A stretch of 64,000 bases of DNA from an uncultured Lachnospira sp. GTDB taxonomy: Bacteria; Bacillota; Clostridia; Lachnospirales; Lachnospiraceae. Where the stretch lies: NCBI GenBank assembly GCA_910585095.1, contig CAJUBU010000008.1, positions 67,535 to 131,534 on the forward strand, read 5' to 3'. The notes under the pieces are model-generated. The model was given only the letters and a program-made list of their open reading frames with translations, searched no databases and was not told where the DNA came from. A program made the translations under genes and the position numbers. Position 1 is the stretch's first letter; each line of letters opens with the position of its first letter. Shown here piece after piece: positions 16,760 through 24,903 of the stretch.

Positions 16760-17212
16760 TTAGTTCAATTTTTTCTGGCTCATATGACTGTTGTGATAAG
16801 CCTTTTCATGGGTGACATCTTTTGTAAGCCAACTTGGGGGTATATAAGAATTGGCTTCTTCAATGGAATCAAATTCCACTTCCGCAAAAATGGTTCCTTC
16901 AAATAGTCCGTCAAAAATATCTAGTTCAATCGTTTTTCCCGTTCCATCTGGTATTTCATATCGATGTTTTGTAATAATATTGCCATCTGCTTTTTTGATT
17001 AAATGTTCATATGATTCTTTGGTGAGTGGAAGATTATATTCTTCACGTGCCATCATTCCTCCACCTTTGTAAGTAAGCCAGTAAGTATCGTTATCTTTCC
17101 TGACACGCACGACAGGCTTTGTTGAAAGATAGCCCTGTTCGATAAGATGACATTTATATTTTGTCAAATCTGACGGAATATCAGAGACAAGAAATTTACG
17201 TTCGATTTCCAT
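16760..17212 (-). CDS. CYTH-domain protein (triphosphate tunnel metalloenzyme)
   Basis: A 150-residue single-domain protein that opens with MEIERKFLV, the ExExK signature of CYTH proteins. The rest follows the family: RVRKDNDTYWLTYKG, then alternating charged strands such as KTIELDIFDG and AEVEFDSIEEA that line the tunnel. Members hydrolyse inorganic triphosphate, thiamine triphosphate or make cyclic AMP; the short bacterial single-domain form is most often a triphosphatase, but which substrate applies here cannot be told. The ATG has a GGAG site eight bases upstream. It lies 31 bases upstream of the CLC gene on the same strand. The 17213-17374 spacer shows no other gene. Confidence 0.85.
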   Translation of the reverse strand: MEIERKFLVSDIPSDLTKYKCHLIEQGYLSTKPVVRVRKDNDTYWLTYKGGGMMAREEYNLPLTKESYEHLIKKADGNIITKHRYEIPDGTGKTIELDIFDGLFEGTIFAEVEFDSIEEANSYIPPSWLTKDVTHEKAYHNSHMSQKKLN

Positions 17213-17374
17213 ATTAAAATCTCCATTTCTGTGTTGCTTTTTATAAAGAATATATAGGCTCTTTTTGAATCATTGATTTTTTTAGAACATTACATTTTTT
17301 ATAATGAGTATTTTTTTAGAATTTTTATGTCAAGCAACACACAGACACAAAAGAATGATTGTTTTATCATAAGG

Positions 17375-17406
17375 AAGAAAAAGAGACTGCCGTAGGACAG
17401 CCTCTT
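17375..17406 (-). terminator. Intrinsic terminator of the HU gene
   Basis: On the minus strand a stem of about ten pairs, including G-U pairs, with a CTAC loop (17383-17406) is followed by TTTTTCTTCC. It lies 38 bases past the HU stop codon. Confidence 0.75.
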
Positions 17407-17443
17407 AAACGTTTCGCATCTACACGTACCAAAAATGTGAACA

Positions 17444-17725
17444 TTACTTTTTTTTGTTTACGACTTCTTTTAGAGCCTTACCAGCCTTAAACTTAGGTGC
17501 CTTGCAAGCAGCAATATTGATTGCTTTACCAGTTTGAGGATTTTTACCAGTTCTTGCCGCCCTGTCGACAACTTCAAATGTACCAAAGCCAACAAGCTGT
17601 ATTTTGTCACCCTTCTTTAACTGCTCAGAAACGGTTTCAGTAAAAGCTTTGAGTACTTTTTCTGTATCTTTTTTGGATAATTCACACTTTTCAGCCATTG
17701 CTGCAACTAATTCTGTCTTGTTCAT
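17444..17725 (-). CDS. hup: HU-family DNA-binding protein
   Basis: A 93-residue histone-like protein that bends and compacts DNA as a dimer. It has the full HU pattern: MNKTELVAAMAEK at the start, the GFGTFEV strand near residue 47, and the DNA-embracing arm RAARTGKNPQTGKAINI near residue 55, ending in a Lys tail. The start has a near-perfect AAGGAGGG site. It has its own consensus promoter upstream and an intrinsic terminator downstream, so it is a single-gene unit. Confidence 0.97.
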   Translation of the reverse strand: MNKTELVAAMAEKCELSKKDTEKVLKAFTETVSEQLKKGDKIQLVGFGTFEVVDRAARTGKNPQTGKAINIAACKAPKFKAGKALKEVVNKKK

Positions 17726-17766
17726 AAAAAAACACCCTCCTTATATGAGTTGATAATTATAAGCTA

Positions 17767-17795
17767 TATATACTACTTAATATTACATTTGTCAA
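17767..17795 (-). promoter_or_regulatory. Promoter of the HU gene
   Basis: On the minus strand a TTGACA box (17790-17795) and a TATATA box (17767-17772) are separated by 17 bases, 41 bases upstream of the HU start codon. A strong promoter fits an abundant chromatin protein. Confidence 0.75.
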
Positions 17796-17839
17796 CAAAA
17801 AACGTCATTGAGAGTAAAAGAGTTGTAAACACACTTTTT

Positions 17840-19816
17840 TTATATTGTTATTGTAGACAATTCTTCCCACTGTTCATACAGTTTATCAAGTTCGTCTGAT
17901 AAGCATACTTTTTCATTGTGCAGTTTTGTCAATTTTTCTGTGTTGCTAGAAATTTCAGGCTGTATATATTCTTTATCAATATCTTTTAGTCGTTCTTCTA
18001 ATTCATTAATTTTTTCTTCTACATTTTTAAGTTTATTTTTTATTTTTTTCAATTTTGCTTGTTCTTCTTTTGATTGTTGCCATAATTCTTTAGAATTTTT
18101 GGATTTTTCAGAAATTTTTACTTCTTTTAAATGGTTAGACTCCATTGTCGATACGTTTTCTATTTTAGAATTTATATTTTTGGTATGATTGCTAAACGCT
18201 TTATTTGTTAGTATATCACGTTTATTTAAATAATAATCATAATTTCCTATATAATTTACAATGGTCTTATCCGTTAATTCAATAATCCTTGTTGCCGTTG
18301 TGTTGATAAAGTAGCGGTCATGTGATACATACAACACTGTCCCTGTATAATGGTTTAATGCATCCTCAAGAATTTCTTTTGATACCATATCAAGATGATT
18401 GGTTGGCTCATCAAGTATCAAAAAATTGGCGTTGGATAACATCAGCTTAGCAAGCGATAATCGACCTCGTTCGCCTCCGCTTAACTCACGGATATATCGA
18501 AATACGTCAAGACCCGTAAATAAAAAGGCAGCTAATGTATTACGAATTTTTGTGTGATTAAGGTCTGGATAGGCATCTTGGATTTCCTCAAATAATGTTT
18601 TTTCAAGGTCTAGCACATGATGTTCCTGGTCGTAATAACCAATTGATACTTTTGCTCCAAGCTGTATTTCACCACAATTAGCAGGAATAAGATGGTTAAT
18701 AATTTTTAATAGTGTTGTCTTTCCTGTACCATTATTGCCAATAAGTGCAACGCGTTCGCCGCGCTTTATCTCAAAGCTGATATCGTTAAATAATATGTTA
18801 TCGTCAAATGATTTGGATAAGTTTTTGACAGAAAGAACATCATTGCCGCTTATCACTTCTGGTTCCAATTGGATATTCATTTTGTTATTTACTTCAATTG
18901 GCTTTTCTACACGCTCTATTTTATTTAGCATTTTTTCGCGGCTCTCAGCACGTTTAATTGATTTTTCGCGGTTAAACTGTTTTAGTTTTGCAATAACTTC
19001 CTCTTGATGTTTGATATTTTGTTGTTGATTGAGATATTCTTTTAACTGCATATTGCGAAGTACCGCTTTTTTTGCAGCATAATCCGTATAATTGCCTGAA
19101 AAGCAAGTGACTTTAGAACAATCAATCTCAATAATTTTTGTTACAATTTTATCAAGAAAATAGCGGTCATGCGCAACGATAATAACACTGCCATTATAGG
19201 AAGCTAAATAGTTTTCCAGCCATGTAATGGATTCCATATCTAAATGGTTGGTCGGCTCGTCCAAAAGAATGATATCAGGGGAGGACAGAAGCAATTTACT
19301 TAACGCTACCCTTGTTTTTTGCCCGCCCGAAAGCGTATCAACTTTAAGTGTAAAATCTTCTTCCACAAATCCTAAGCCTTTTAGAACACCGACAACTTCA
19401 CTGCGGTAAGAATAACCATTTATAAGTTCAAACTGATGTGTGAGCGTGGTATATTTGGTTAAGAGTGTTTCAAGTTCATCTCCCAAAAGATGATTCATCT
19501 GTTTTTCCATTTCTCGTATATCGGCTTCCATTTGAAGAATATCTTGTCTGGTATCAACTACTTCATCATAAATGGTTTTATGTGTCGATAAATTTTGTTG
19601 CTGGGCAAGATAGCCTAATGTTTTGCCTGAAGATATTGTTACATTGCCAGCATCGGATTCCAATTCGCCAACAATAATTTTTAATAAGGTTGATTTGCCA
19701 GCTCCATTGATGCCAATAATCGCTGCTTTTTCGTGTTCTTCTATATGAAATGTTGCATCGGAGACGATAGTATGGTCGCCAAATGCCTTTGTTATATGAC
19801 TGCATGATAAAATCAT
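17840..19816 (-). CDS. ABC-F family ribosome-associated ATPase
   Basis: A 658-residue soluble protein with two ABC ATPase domains and no membrane segments. Walker A motifs are GINGAGKS near residue 36 and GNNGTGKT near 358; signatures are LSGGQKTRVAL and LSGGERGRLSL, each followed by LLDEPTNHLD or ILDEPTNHLD. The charged linker between the domains (about residues 240-305) and a long C-terminal coiled coil after residue 545 are typical of Uup/YdiF-like ABC-F proteins, which act on the ribosome or on DNA repair rather than transport. The ATG at 19816 is preferred: an AAAGGA site lies ten bases upstream, while an upstream in-frame start at 19897 adds 27 residues not found in the family. No evidence points to antibiotic resistance. 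Confidence 0.92.
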   Translation of the reverse strand: MILSCSHITKAFGDHTIVSDATFHIEEHEKAAIIGINGAGKSTLLKIIVGELESDAGNVTISSGKTLGYLAQQQNLSTHKTIYDEVVDTRQDILQMEADIREMEKQMNHLLGDELETLLTKYTTLTHQFELINGYSYRSEVVGVLKGLGFVEEDFTLKVDTLSGGQKTRVALSKLLLSSPDIILLDEPTNHLDMESITWLENYLASYNGSVIIVAHDRYFLDKIVTKIIEIDCSKVTCFSGNYTDYAAKKAVLRNMQLKEYLNQQQNIKHQEEVIAKLKQFNREKSIKRAESREKMLNKIERVEKPIEVNNKMNIQLEPEVISGNDVLSVKNLSKSFDDNILFNDISFEIKRGERVALIGNNGTGKTTLLKIINHLIPANCGEIQLGAKVSIGYYDQEHHVLDLEKTLFEEIQDAYPDLNHTKIRNTLAAFLFTGLDVFRYIRELSGGERGRLSLAKLMLSNANFLILDEPTNHLDMVSKEILEDALNHYTGTVLYVSHDRYFINTTATRIIELTDKTIVNYIGNYDYYLNKRDILTNKAFSNHTKNINSKIENVSTMESNHLKEVKISEKSKNSKELWQQSKEEQAKLKKIKNKLKNVEEKINELEERLKDIDKEYIQPEISSNTEKLTKLHNEKVCLSDELDKLYEQWEELSTITI

Positions 19817-19953
19817 TTTATCAAAATCCTTTCTTAATATATAAATTTGTTTTTGCAAGCAAATTTGTTGAACTAAAAAGTCCCATTTTTTTAACAATAG
19901 TCCTTATATAATACCAAGAAATTTCTAAAAAAGAAAGAGTTGTAATAATAATC

Positions 19954-19982
19954 TTGAAATAAGTGGAAAATAATTATATTAT
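19954..19982 (+). promoter_or_regulatory. Promoter of the methionine synthase operon
   Basis: TTGAAA at 19954-19959 and TATTAT at 19977-19982 with 17 bases between them, 70 bases upstream of the first gene. A short palindrome TAAGATAATTATCTTA just downstream (near 19985-20000) could be an operator. No SAM or cobalamin riboswitch is visible. Confidence 0.6.
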
Positions 19983-20052
19983 TGTAAGATAATTATCTTA
20001 TTGTAAAATGATTATATAAAACCGCCATAAATAGAAAGGTGTATTTACAAGA

Positions 20053-20754
20053 ATGACAGAAAATATAAAACTTGAAGAATTAAACCGCAAAGAGGCATTA
20101 AGATATTTAGGCTATTCGGGGGATACACTGGATAGTACAGTAAAACAATTGATGGATATATGCGAGGAGAAAGTTCTTGTATTAGCAAAGCCAAGATATA
20201 TATATAAAGTTTGTCATATAATGACAACAGAATCAGAAATTAATGAAAATCATGGCATATCAATAGAAGGATGTAATCTTGTGCTTACGGGCAATTCTAT
20301 TGAAAAACATTTAAAAGGCTGTGATATGGCAGTGCTTATGGCAGTGACATTATCAGATAGCATTGACCGATTAATTCGCGTTACACAGGTGGAAGATATG
20401 GCAAAAGCTGTGATTGTGGACAGTCTTGCCAGTGTAGCAATTGAGCAGGTTTGTGATAAAGTAGAGCATATTATAAGAAAGACTTATCCCAATAAATATC
20501 AAACCTTCCGATTTGGCATAGGATATGGCGATTTGCCTATTTTATTGCAGAAAGATTTTTTAAATGTGCTTGAGGCGCCTAAACGAATTGGATTAAATGT
20601 CAATGCATCTTGTATGCTTACGCCAACAAAATCGGTAACAGCGATTATTGGATTATCCGATAATCCGATAGAAAAGACAGCAAGAGGCTGTCAGACATGT
20701 AATATGAGAGAACAATGTAATATTAGACAGAAAGGTGGTCATTGTAATGGCTAA
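20053..20754 (+). CDS. Methionine synthase reactivation-domain protein
   Basis: A 233-residue protein resembling the C-terminal activation domain of cobalamin-dependent methionine synthase. Supporting stretches are RKEALRYLGYSG at the start, FGIGYGDLPILLQKDFLNVL in the middle, the LGLNVNASCMLTPTKSVTAIIG-like region near 178-200, and a Cys-rich tail (CQTCNMREQCNIR) that may bind metal. In Clostridia and Thermotogae this domain is often a separate protein encoded beside a shortened MetH, and it delivers SAM for reductive methylation of oxidised cobalamin. The gene overlaps metH by eight bases, so the two are translated together. The ribosome binding site AAAGGTG lies about 12 bases from the start. 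Confidence 0.85.
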   Translation: MTENIKLEELNRKEALRYLGYSGDTLDSTVKQLMDICEEKVLVLAKPRYIYKVCHIMTTESEINENHGISIEGCNLVLTGNSIEKHLKGCDMAVLMAVTLSDSIDRLIRVTQVEDMAKAVIVDSLASVAIEQVCDKVEHIIRKTYPNKYQTFRFGIGYGDLPILLQKDFLNVLEAPKRIGLNVNASCMLTPTKSVTAIIGLSDNPIEKTARGCQTCNMREQCNIRQKGGHCNG

Positions 20755-23206
20755 AGGTTTTAAGGCACTATTAGACAGAGAGTATGTTGTGTTAGATGGA
20801 GCGATGGGGACAATGCTTCAGGCAGCAGGCATGAAAATTGGAGAGATTCCTGAACTATTAAATATAGAAAATCCACAATTATTAATATCTATCCATGAAA
20901 AGTATTTGAATGCAGGTGCCGATATAATATATACCAATACATTTGGCGCCAATTCCTATAAGCTTTTGGATTGTGGATATAGTGTTGAAGAACTTGTGAG
21001 TGCTGGTGTTGAAAATGCAAAGAAGGCAGTCCAAAATGTAAAGCCAGAAGCACTTGTAGCTTTGGATATTGGACCGATAGGTCAATTGTTAGAACCGACA
21101 GGAACGTTGTGCTTTGAGGAAGCCTATGAGATGTATGCAGAAATTGTAGAAGCTGGAAGTAAAGCGGGAGCAGATGTTATTGTTTTTGAGACCATGACTG
21201 ATTTGTTGGATATAAAATCAGCTGTTCTTGCAGCAAAAGAACATAGTAGTCTTCCTATTATGTGTACGATGACATTTGAGAGTACTATGCGAACATTTAC
21301 AGGCTGTATGATTCCATCAATGGCTCTTACATTAAAAGGGCTTGATGTGGATGCGCTTGGTGTCAATTGTTCACTAGGACCAAAGGAACTAGAGCCTGTT
21401 ATTGAGGAATTATCAAGGTGGACAGATAAACCAATTATTGTAAAACCAAATGCAGGGCTTCCGGACCCAAAGACAAATGAATATAATGTCACTGCTGTTC
21501 AGTTTGCAGAGTATATGAAAGATTTAAGAAAGTATGGAATTAAAATATTTGGTGGATGTTGCGGAACAAATCCAGAATTTATAGAAGAATTGTCAAATAT
21601 GTTAAAAATAAATGGAAATAAGGTTATAAAGCAAAAGACAATTATTCCAGCAGCAGTTTGTTCAGCAACAAAAGCCGTTTCTGTAACAGAGCCAAGAATT
21701 ATAGGAGAACGCATTAATCCGACAGGAAAGAAGTTATTTAAAGAAGCGTTGATAAAAGGAGATATTGACTATATTCTCAATCAGGCATTAGAACAAGTGC
21801 AGGCTGGTGCAGATATTCTTGATGTCAATGTTGGGCTTCCAGGAATTGATGAAAAAGAAATGATGGTTACGGTGGTGAAATCGCTCCAATCTATTGTTGA
21901 CGTTCCATTGCAGATTGATTCAACCATTCCGGAAGTACTTGATGCGGCTCTTCGCATTTATAATGGAAAACCAATTGTCAATTCTGTCAATGGAGAGGAA
22001 GAATCGTTAAATACCATTCTTCCGCTTGTCAAAAAATATGGCGCCGCCGTTGTAGGATTGACTTTAGACAAAAATGGCATACCCAAAAAAGCAAAAGACC
22101 GATTTGCAATTGCTAAAAAAATAGTAGACAGGGCTGCCCAGTTTGGTATTCCAAGAGAAGATGTATATATTGACTGCTTGACACTCACTGCATCGGCAGA
22201 GCAGGAAGGTGTCGTTGAGACATTAAAAGCAGTAAATATGGTAAAGACCGAATTAGGACTAAAAACGGTGTTAGGTGTTTCTAACATCTCATTTGGGTTG
22301 CCGAATCGAGTTCTTGTCAATCATATTTTTCTTACAATGGCACTTGAAAATGGACTTGATTTGCCGATTATTAATCCAAATATTGAAGAAATGACAGGAG
22401 CAGTCCGAGCATTTAAACTCTTAAAAGGATACGATGAAAATTCGGTTGATTTTATTGCACATTATGCAGGAAAAACATTTTCAAAAATTGTGATGGATAG
22501 TCCAAAAGCGGCAGGAAATGTAAATACAGATGATACTGGCAATGCAGTGTTAAATAGTGCAGAAGGAATAAATTTAGAGGGAGAACAATTAAAGCTGTAC
22601 AATGCCGTTCTTAGCGGTCTTAAAAAGGAAGGTGCGGATTATACAAAAAAACTGCTTGAACAAGTGGATTCAATGGAGGTTATCAATAAAGTACTTATTC
22701 CTGCATTGGATAAAATAGGGGATGATTTTGAAAAAGGAATCCTGTTTTTGCCGCAGCTTATTATGTCTGCTTCGGTGGCACAATCCGCTTTTGAGGTGAT
22801 AAAAAATCATATGGCAAACAGCAATGCGGCTCCTGTTAGTAAGGGGAAAATTGTAATTGCGACAGTAAAGGGCGATGTGCATGATATTGGCAAAAATATT
22901 GTAAAGGTTTTGCTTGAAAATTATGGCTATGAAGTGATTGATTTAGGAAAGGATGTTCCATATCAAAAAGTGGTGGATGCTATTGTAGAACATGATGCAA
23001 AATTAGTTGGTCTATCAGCATTGATGACAACAACGCTTGTTTCCATGAAAGAGACGATTCAACTGATACATGACAATCATTTAGACTGTAAAATTATGGT
23101 TGGAGGAGCAGTACTAACTCCAGAGTATGCAAAAGAGATACATGCTGATTTCTACTCAAAAGATGCAAAAGAATCCGTTGATATTGCAAAAAAGGTGTTA
23201 GGATAG
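20747..23206 (+). CDS. metH: Cobalamin-dependent methionine synthase lacking the activation domain
   Basis: Transfers a methyl group from methyltetrahydrofolate through cobalamin to homocysteine. The 819-residue chain has, in order, the homocysteine-binding barrel (LDGAMGTMLQAAG at the start; zinc ligands in GVNCS near 208 and GGCCGTNP near 273), the pterin-binding barrel (IIGERINPTGKK near 324; LDVNVGLPG), the cobalamin cap and the B12 domain with GDVHDIGKNIV near 707, where His is the lower cobalt ligand. It stops at the end of the B12 domain, so reactivation must come from the separate upstream protein. The ATG at 20747 is preferred to the GTG at 20735 because an AAAGGTGG site precedes it. 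Confidence 0.95.
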   Translation: MAKGFKALLDREYVVLDGAMGTMLQAAGMKIGEIPELLNIENPQLLISIHEKYLNAGADIIYTNTFGANSYKLLDCGYSVEELVSAGVENAKKAVQNVKPEALVALDIGPIGQLLEPTGTLCFEEAYEMYAEIVEAGSKAGADVIVFETMTDLLDIKSAVLAAKEHSSLPIMCTMTFESTMRTFTGCMIPSMALTLKGLDVDALGVNCSLGPKELEPVIEELSRWTDKPIIVKPNAGLPDPKTNEYNVTAVQFAEYMKDLRKYGIKIFGGCCGTNPEFIEELSNMLKINGNKVIKQKTIIPAAVCSATKAVSVTEPRIIGERINPTGKKLFKEALIKGDIDYILNQALEQVQAGADILDVNVGLPGIDEKEMMVTVVKSLQSIVDVPLQIDSTIPEVLDAALRIYNGKPIVNSVNGEEESLNTILPLVKKYGAAVVGLTLDKNGIPKKAKDRFAIAKKIVDRAAQFGIPREDVYIDCLTLTASAEQEGVVETLKAVNMVKTELGLKTVLGVSNISFGLPNRVLVNHIFLTMALENGLDLPIINPNIEEMTGAVRAFKLLKGYDENSVDFIAHYAGKTFSKIVMDSPKAAGNVNTDDTGNAVLNSAEGINLEGEQLKLYNAVLSGLKKEGADYTKKLLEQVDSMEVINKVLIPALDKIGDDFEKGILFLPQLIMSASVAQSAFEVIKNHMANSNAAPVSKGKIVIATVKGDVHDIGKNIVKVLLENYGYEVIDLGKDVPYQKVVDAIVEHDAKLVGLSALMTTTLVSMKETIQLIHDNHLDCKIMVGGAVLTPEYAKEIHADFYSKDAKESVDIAKKVLG

Positions 23207-23325
23207 AAATTATTTCTATTTCGTGACATAATAATCTTGATAAAAGCTAAGCTATATGTTCTACTATGAATTAAATTATGATATAATACACAACGACTAT
23301 GGGTGAATTGCTGTTTGACAAGGTT

Positions 23326-23354
23326 TTGACAATTATTTATCATCGAGGTATAAT
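23326..23354 (+). promoter_or_regulatory. Consensus promoter of rex
   Basis: TTGACA at 23326-23331 and TATAAT at 23349-23354 with 17 bases between. A second TTGACA lies at 23315-23320. The TTGACAATTATTTATCA stretch around the -35 box is loosely palindromic and could be a self-regulatory Rex site, but it departs from the usual TTGTTAA-N4-TTAACAA form. Confidence 0.8.
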
Positions 23355-23394
23355 TGTGATAGCGATGAGGCTTAGCGAAAGGTGCGTATAGAAT

Positions 23395-24036
23395 ATGGAC
23401 GAAAATAAAAAGATTTCTTCAGCAGTAATAAAAAGACTTCCAAGATATTACAGATATCTTGGTGAATTGATTGAGGGAGGCGTTCAAAGGATTTCTTCAA
23501 AAGAGTTAAGCATGAAAATGAAAGTGACTGCTTCACAGATAAGGCAGGACTTAAATAATTTTGGAGGTTTTGGACAGCAAGGTTATGGATATAATGTTCA
23601 GTATTTGTATGAGGAGATAGGAAAGATACTTGGCATTGACCGCACACATAATATGGTAATTATCGGAGCAGGCAACCTTGCTTCAGCTCTTGTTAATTCT
23701 GGTGATTTTGCAAAGAGAGGATTTTTGATTCAGGCAGTTTTTGATAATAATCCAACACTGGAAGGTTTGGGAATTGGTGATTTAAAGATAAAAATGATGA
23801 GTGAGTTTTCTAATTATATAAAAAATAATGATATTGAAATTGTTGTACTCACTGTGCCTCGACAGGTTGCAAAAGAAGTAGCGCATATGGTTGTCGATTG
23901 CGGTATTAAAGCCATATGGAATTTTGCACATACGGATTTGAACTTATCCGATGATGTTATTGTGGAGAATGTACATTTATCAGAAAGTCTAATGAGATTA
24001 TCTTATACAATTGCAAGTAATGAAATTATAAATTAG
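23395..24036 (+). CDS. rex: Redox-sensing transcriptional repressor Rex
   Basis: A 213-residue repressor that senses the NADH/NAD+ ratio and controls fermentation and hydrogen or butyrate genes in Clostridia. The winged-helix N-terminus (VIKRLPRYYRYLGEL, then SSKELSMKMKVTASQIRQDLNNFGGFGQQGYGY-type wording split over residues 36-68) and the Rossmann motif IIGAGNLASAL near residue 87 identify it clearly. The length equals that of typical Rex proteins. It has its own consensus promoter and is followed by a hairpin with a T-run. Neighbours (methionine synthase upstream, a coiled-coil protein downstream) are not obvious redox targets. Confidence 0.97.
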   Translation: MDENKKISSAVIKRLPRYYRYLGELIEGGVQRISSKELSMKMKVTASQIRQDLNNFGGFGQQGYGYNVQYLYEEIGKILGIDRTHNMVIIGAGNLASALVNSGDFAKRGFLIQAVFDNNPTLEGLGIGDLKIKMMSEFSNYIKNNDIEIVVLTVPRQVAKEVAHMVVDCGIKAIWNFAHTDLNLSDDVIVENVHLSESLMRLSYTIASNEIIN

Positions 24037-24044
24037 GATGTGGT

Positions 24045-24143
24045 GGGCTTGTTGCGCCAAGCAAATGCTTACAAGATATTGTCAAGTTTCATGTTGAAAT
24101 ATGCTGCCTCTTGTATATTTGTTTAGGACGACAGCCCTTTTTT
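24045..24143 (+). terminator. Long-loop hairpin and T-run between rex and the next gene
   Basis: GGGCT-T-GTTG at 24045-24054 pairs with CGACAGCCC at 24129-24137, with one bulge, and six T residues follow. The loop of about 75 bases contains further weak pairings. The T-run touches the GGAGGG ribosome binding site of the following gene, so it could be the rex terminator or an attenuator for the downstream gene. Confidence 0.55.
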
Positions 24144-24153
24144 GGAGGGAATT

Positions 24154-24750
24154 ATGGCAGAGATAACTTATGAAGTGTTAAAAGAAACTCTGGCTTATAA
24201 AACTGTTCCGATACTTACATTAAATCAACGTTGGTATCAATTAGTACCGGAAATCAGCAAGACGGATGAAATTCGTTATTGGGAAGGTCAGGTTAATGAA
24301 TTATTAAAAAGGCAGGGGCAAGTTACAAATGACCTTGCAGATGTTAAAAAGATAAAGTCACAACTTATACAAGATGTGGTTGAAAATATGGAAGAAGACA
24401 GCAGCAGTAAACATAAAAAACGAATGAATAAAAATCAGAAGTTAATCCATGAAGCAAAAGAAAAAATATTAGAATTGGAAGATGAAGAAAAAGAGATTCC
24501 GAAAAGATTGGCGGAGGCAAATCATAAACTTTTAATTGAAACAGCAAAAATGTGTTTTGATAAGATTAATGAAAACAATAAGGATTTGGAAGTTCTTAAC
24601 AAATGGATTGATGCTACCAGGGTAAAATTAAAAAGAAATCTGCTGATTAAGCAGGATAAAGAGGAAACAAATAATCAGTTATATGCAGGTATGCACCATA
24701 TATTAGGCGCAGAAGTGATGGGAATATTGGATAAAATTAATGAACAGTAA
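24154..24750 (+). CDS. Coiled-coil protein of unknown function
   Basis: A 198-residue charged protein that I cannot place in a named family. It opens with a short conserved-looking segment (ITYEVLKETLAYKTVPILTLNQRWYQLVP) and is then mostly Lys/Glu-rich helix with heptad spacing between about residues 40 and 180, interrupted by a Ser/Lys/Met-rich loop (EDSSSKHKKRMNKN). No signal peptide or membrane segment is seen. The ATG at 24154 is supported by a GGAGGG site; a TTG at 24142 would overlap that site. Its single-gene position between rex and the NAD(P)HX repair gene gives no firm clue. Confidence 0.75.
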   Translation: MAEITYEVLKETLAYKTVPILTLNQRWYQLVPEISKTDEIRYWEGQVNELLKRQGQVTNDLADVKKIKSQLIQDVVENMEEDSSSKHKKRMNKNQKLIHEAKEKILELEDEEKEIPKRLAEANHKLLIETAKMCFDKINENNKDLEVLNKWIDATRVKLKRNLLIKQDKEETNNQLYAGMHHILGAEVMGILDKINEQ

Positions 24751-24903
24751 ATTTTTATTTTTATAAAGATACATAAAATTTTTATTGCACAATTCTGCGA
24801 TACGCTTTGGAATAGGAAATTAAAATAAATTGGTAGGATTATTGTATAACATACAATATTATAATGATTTATTTGTATAAAATATTTGAAAATGGGGATT
24901 ATA

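Noticed and set aside
19900..20052. SAM or cobalamin riboswitch before the methionine synthase genes
   Set aside because: No conserved riboswitch core is visible; only a promoter and a short palindrome are seen.
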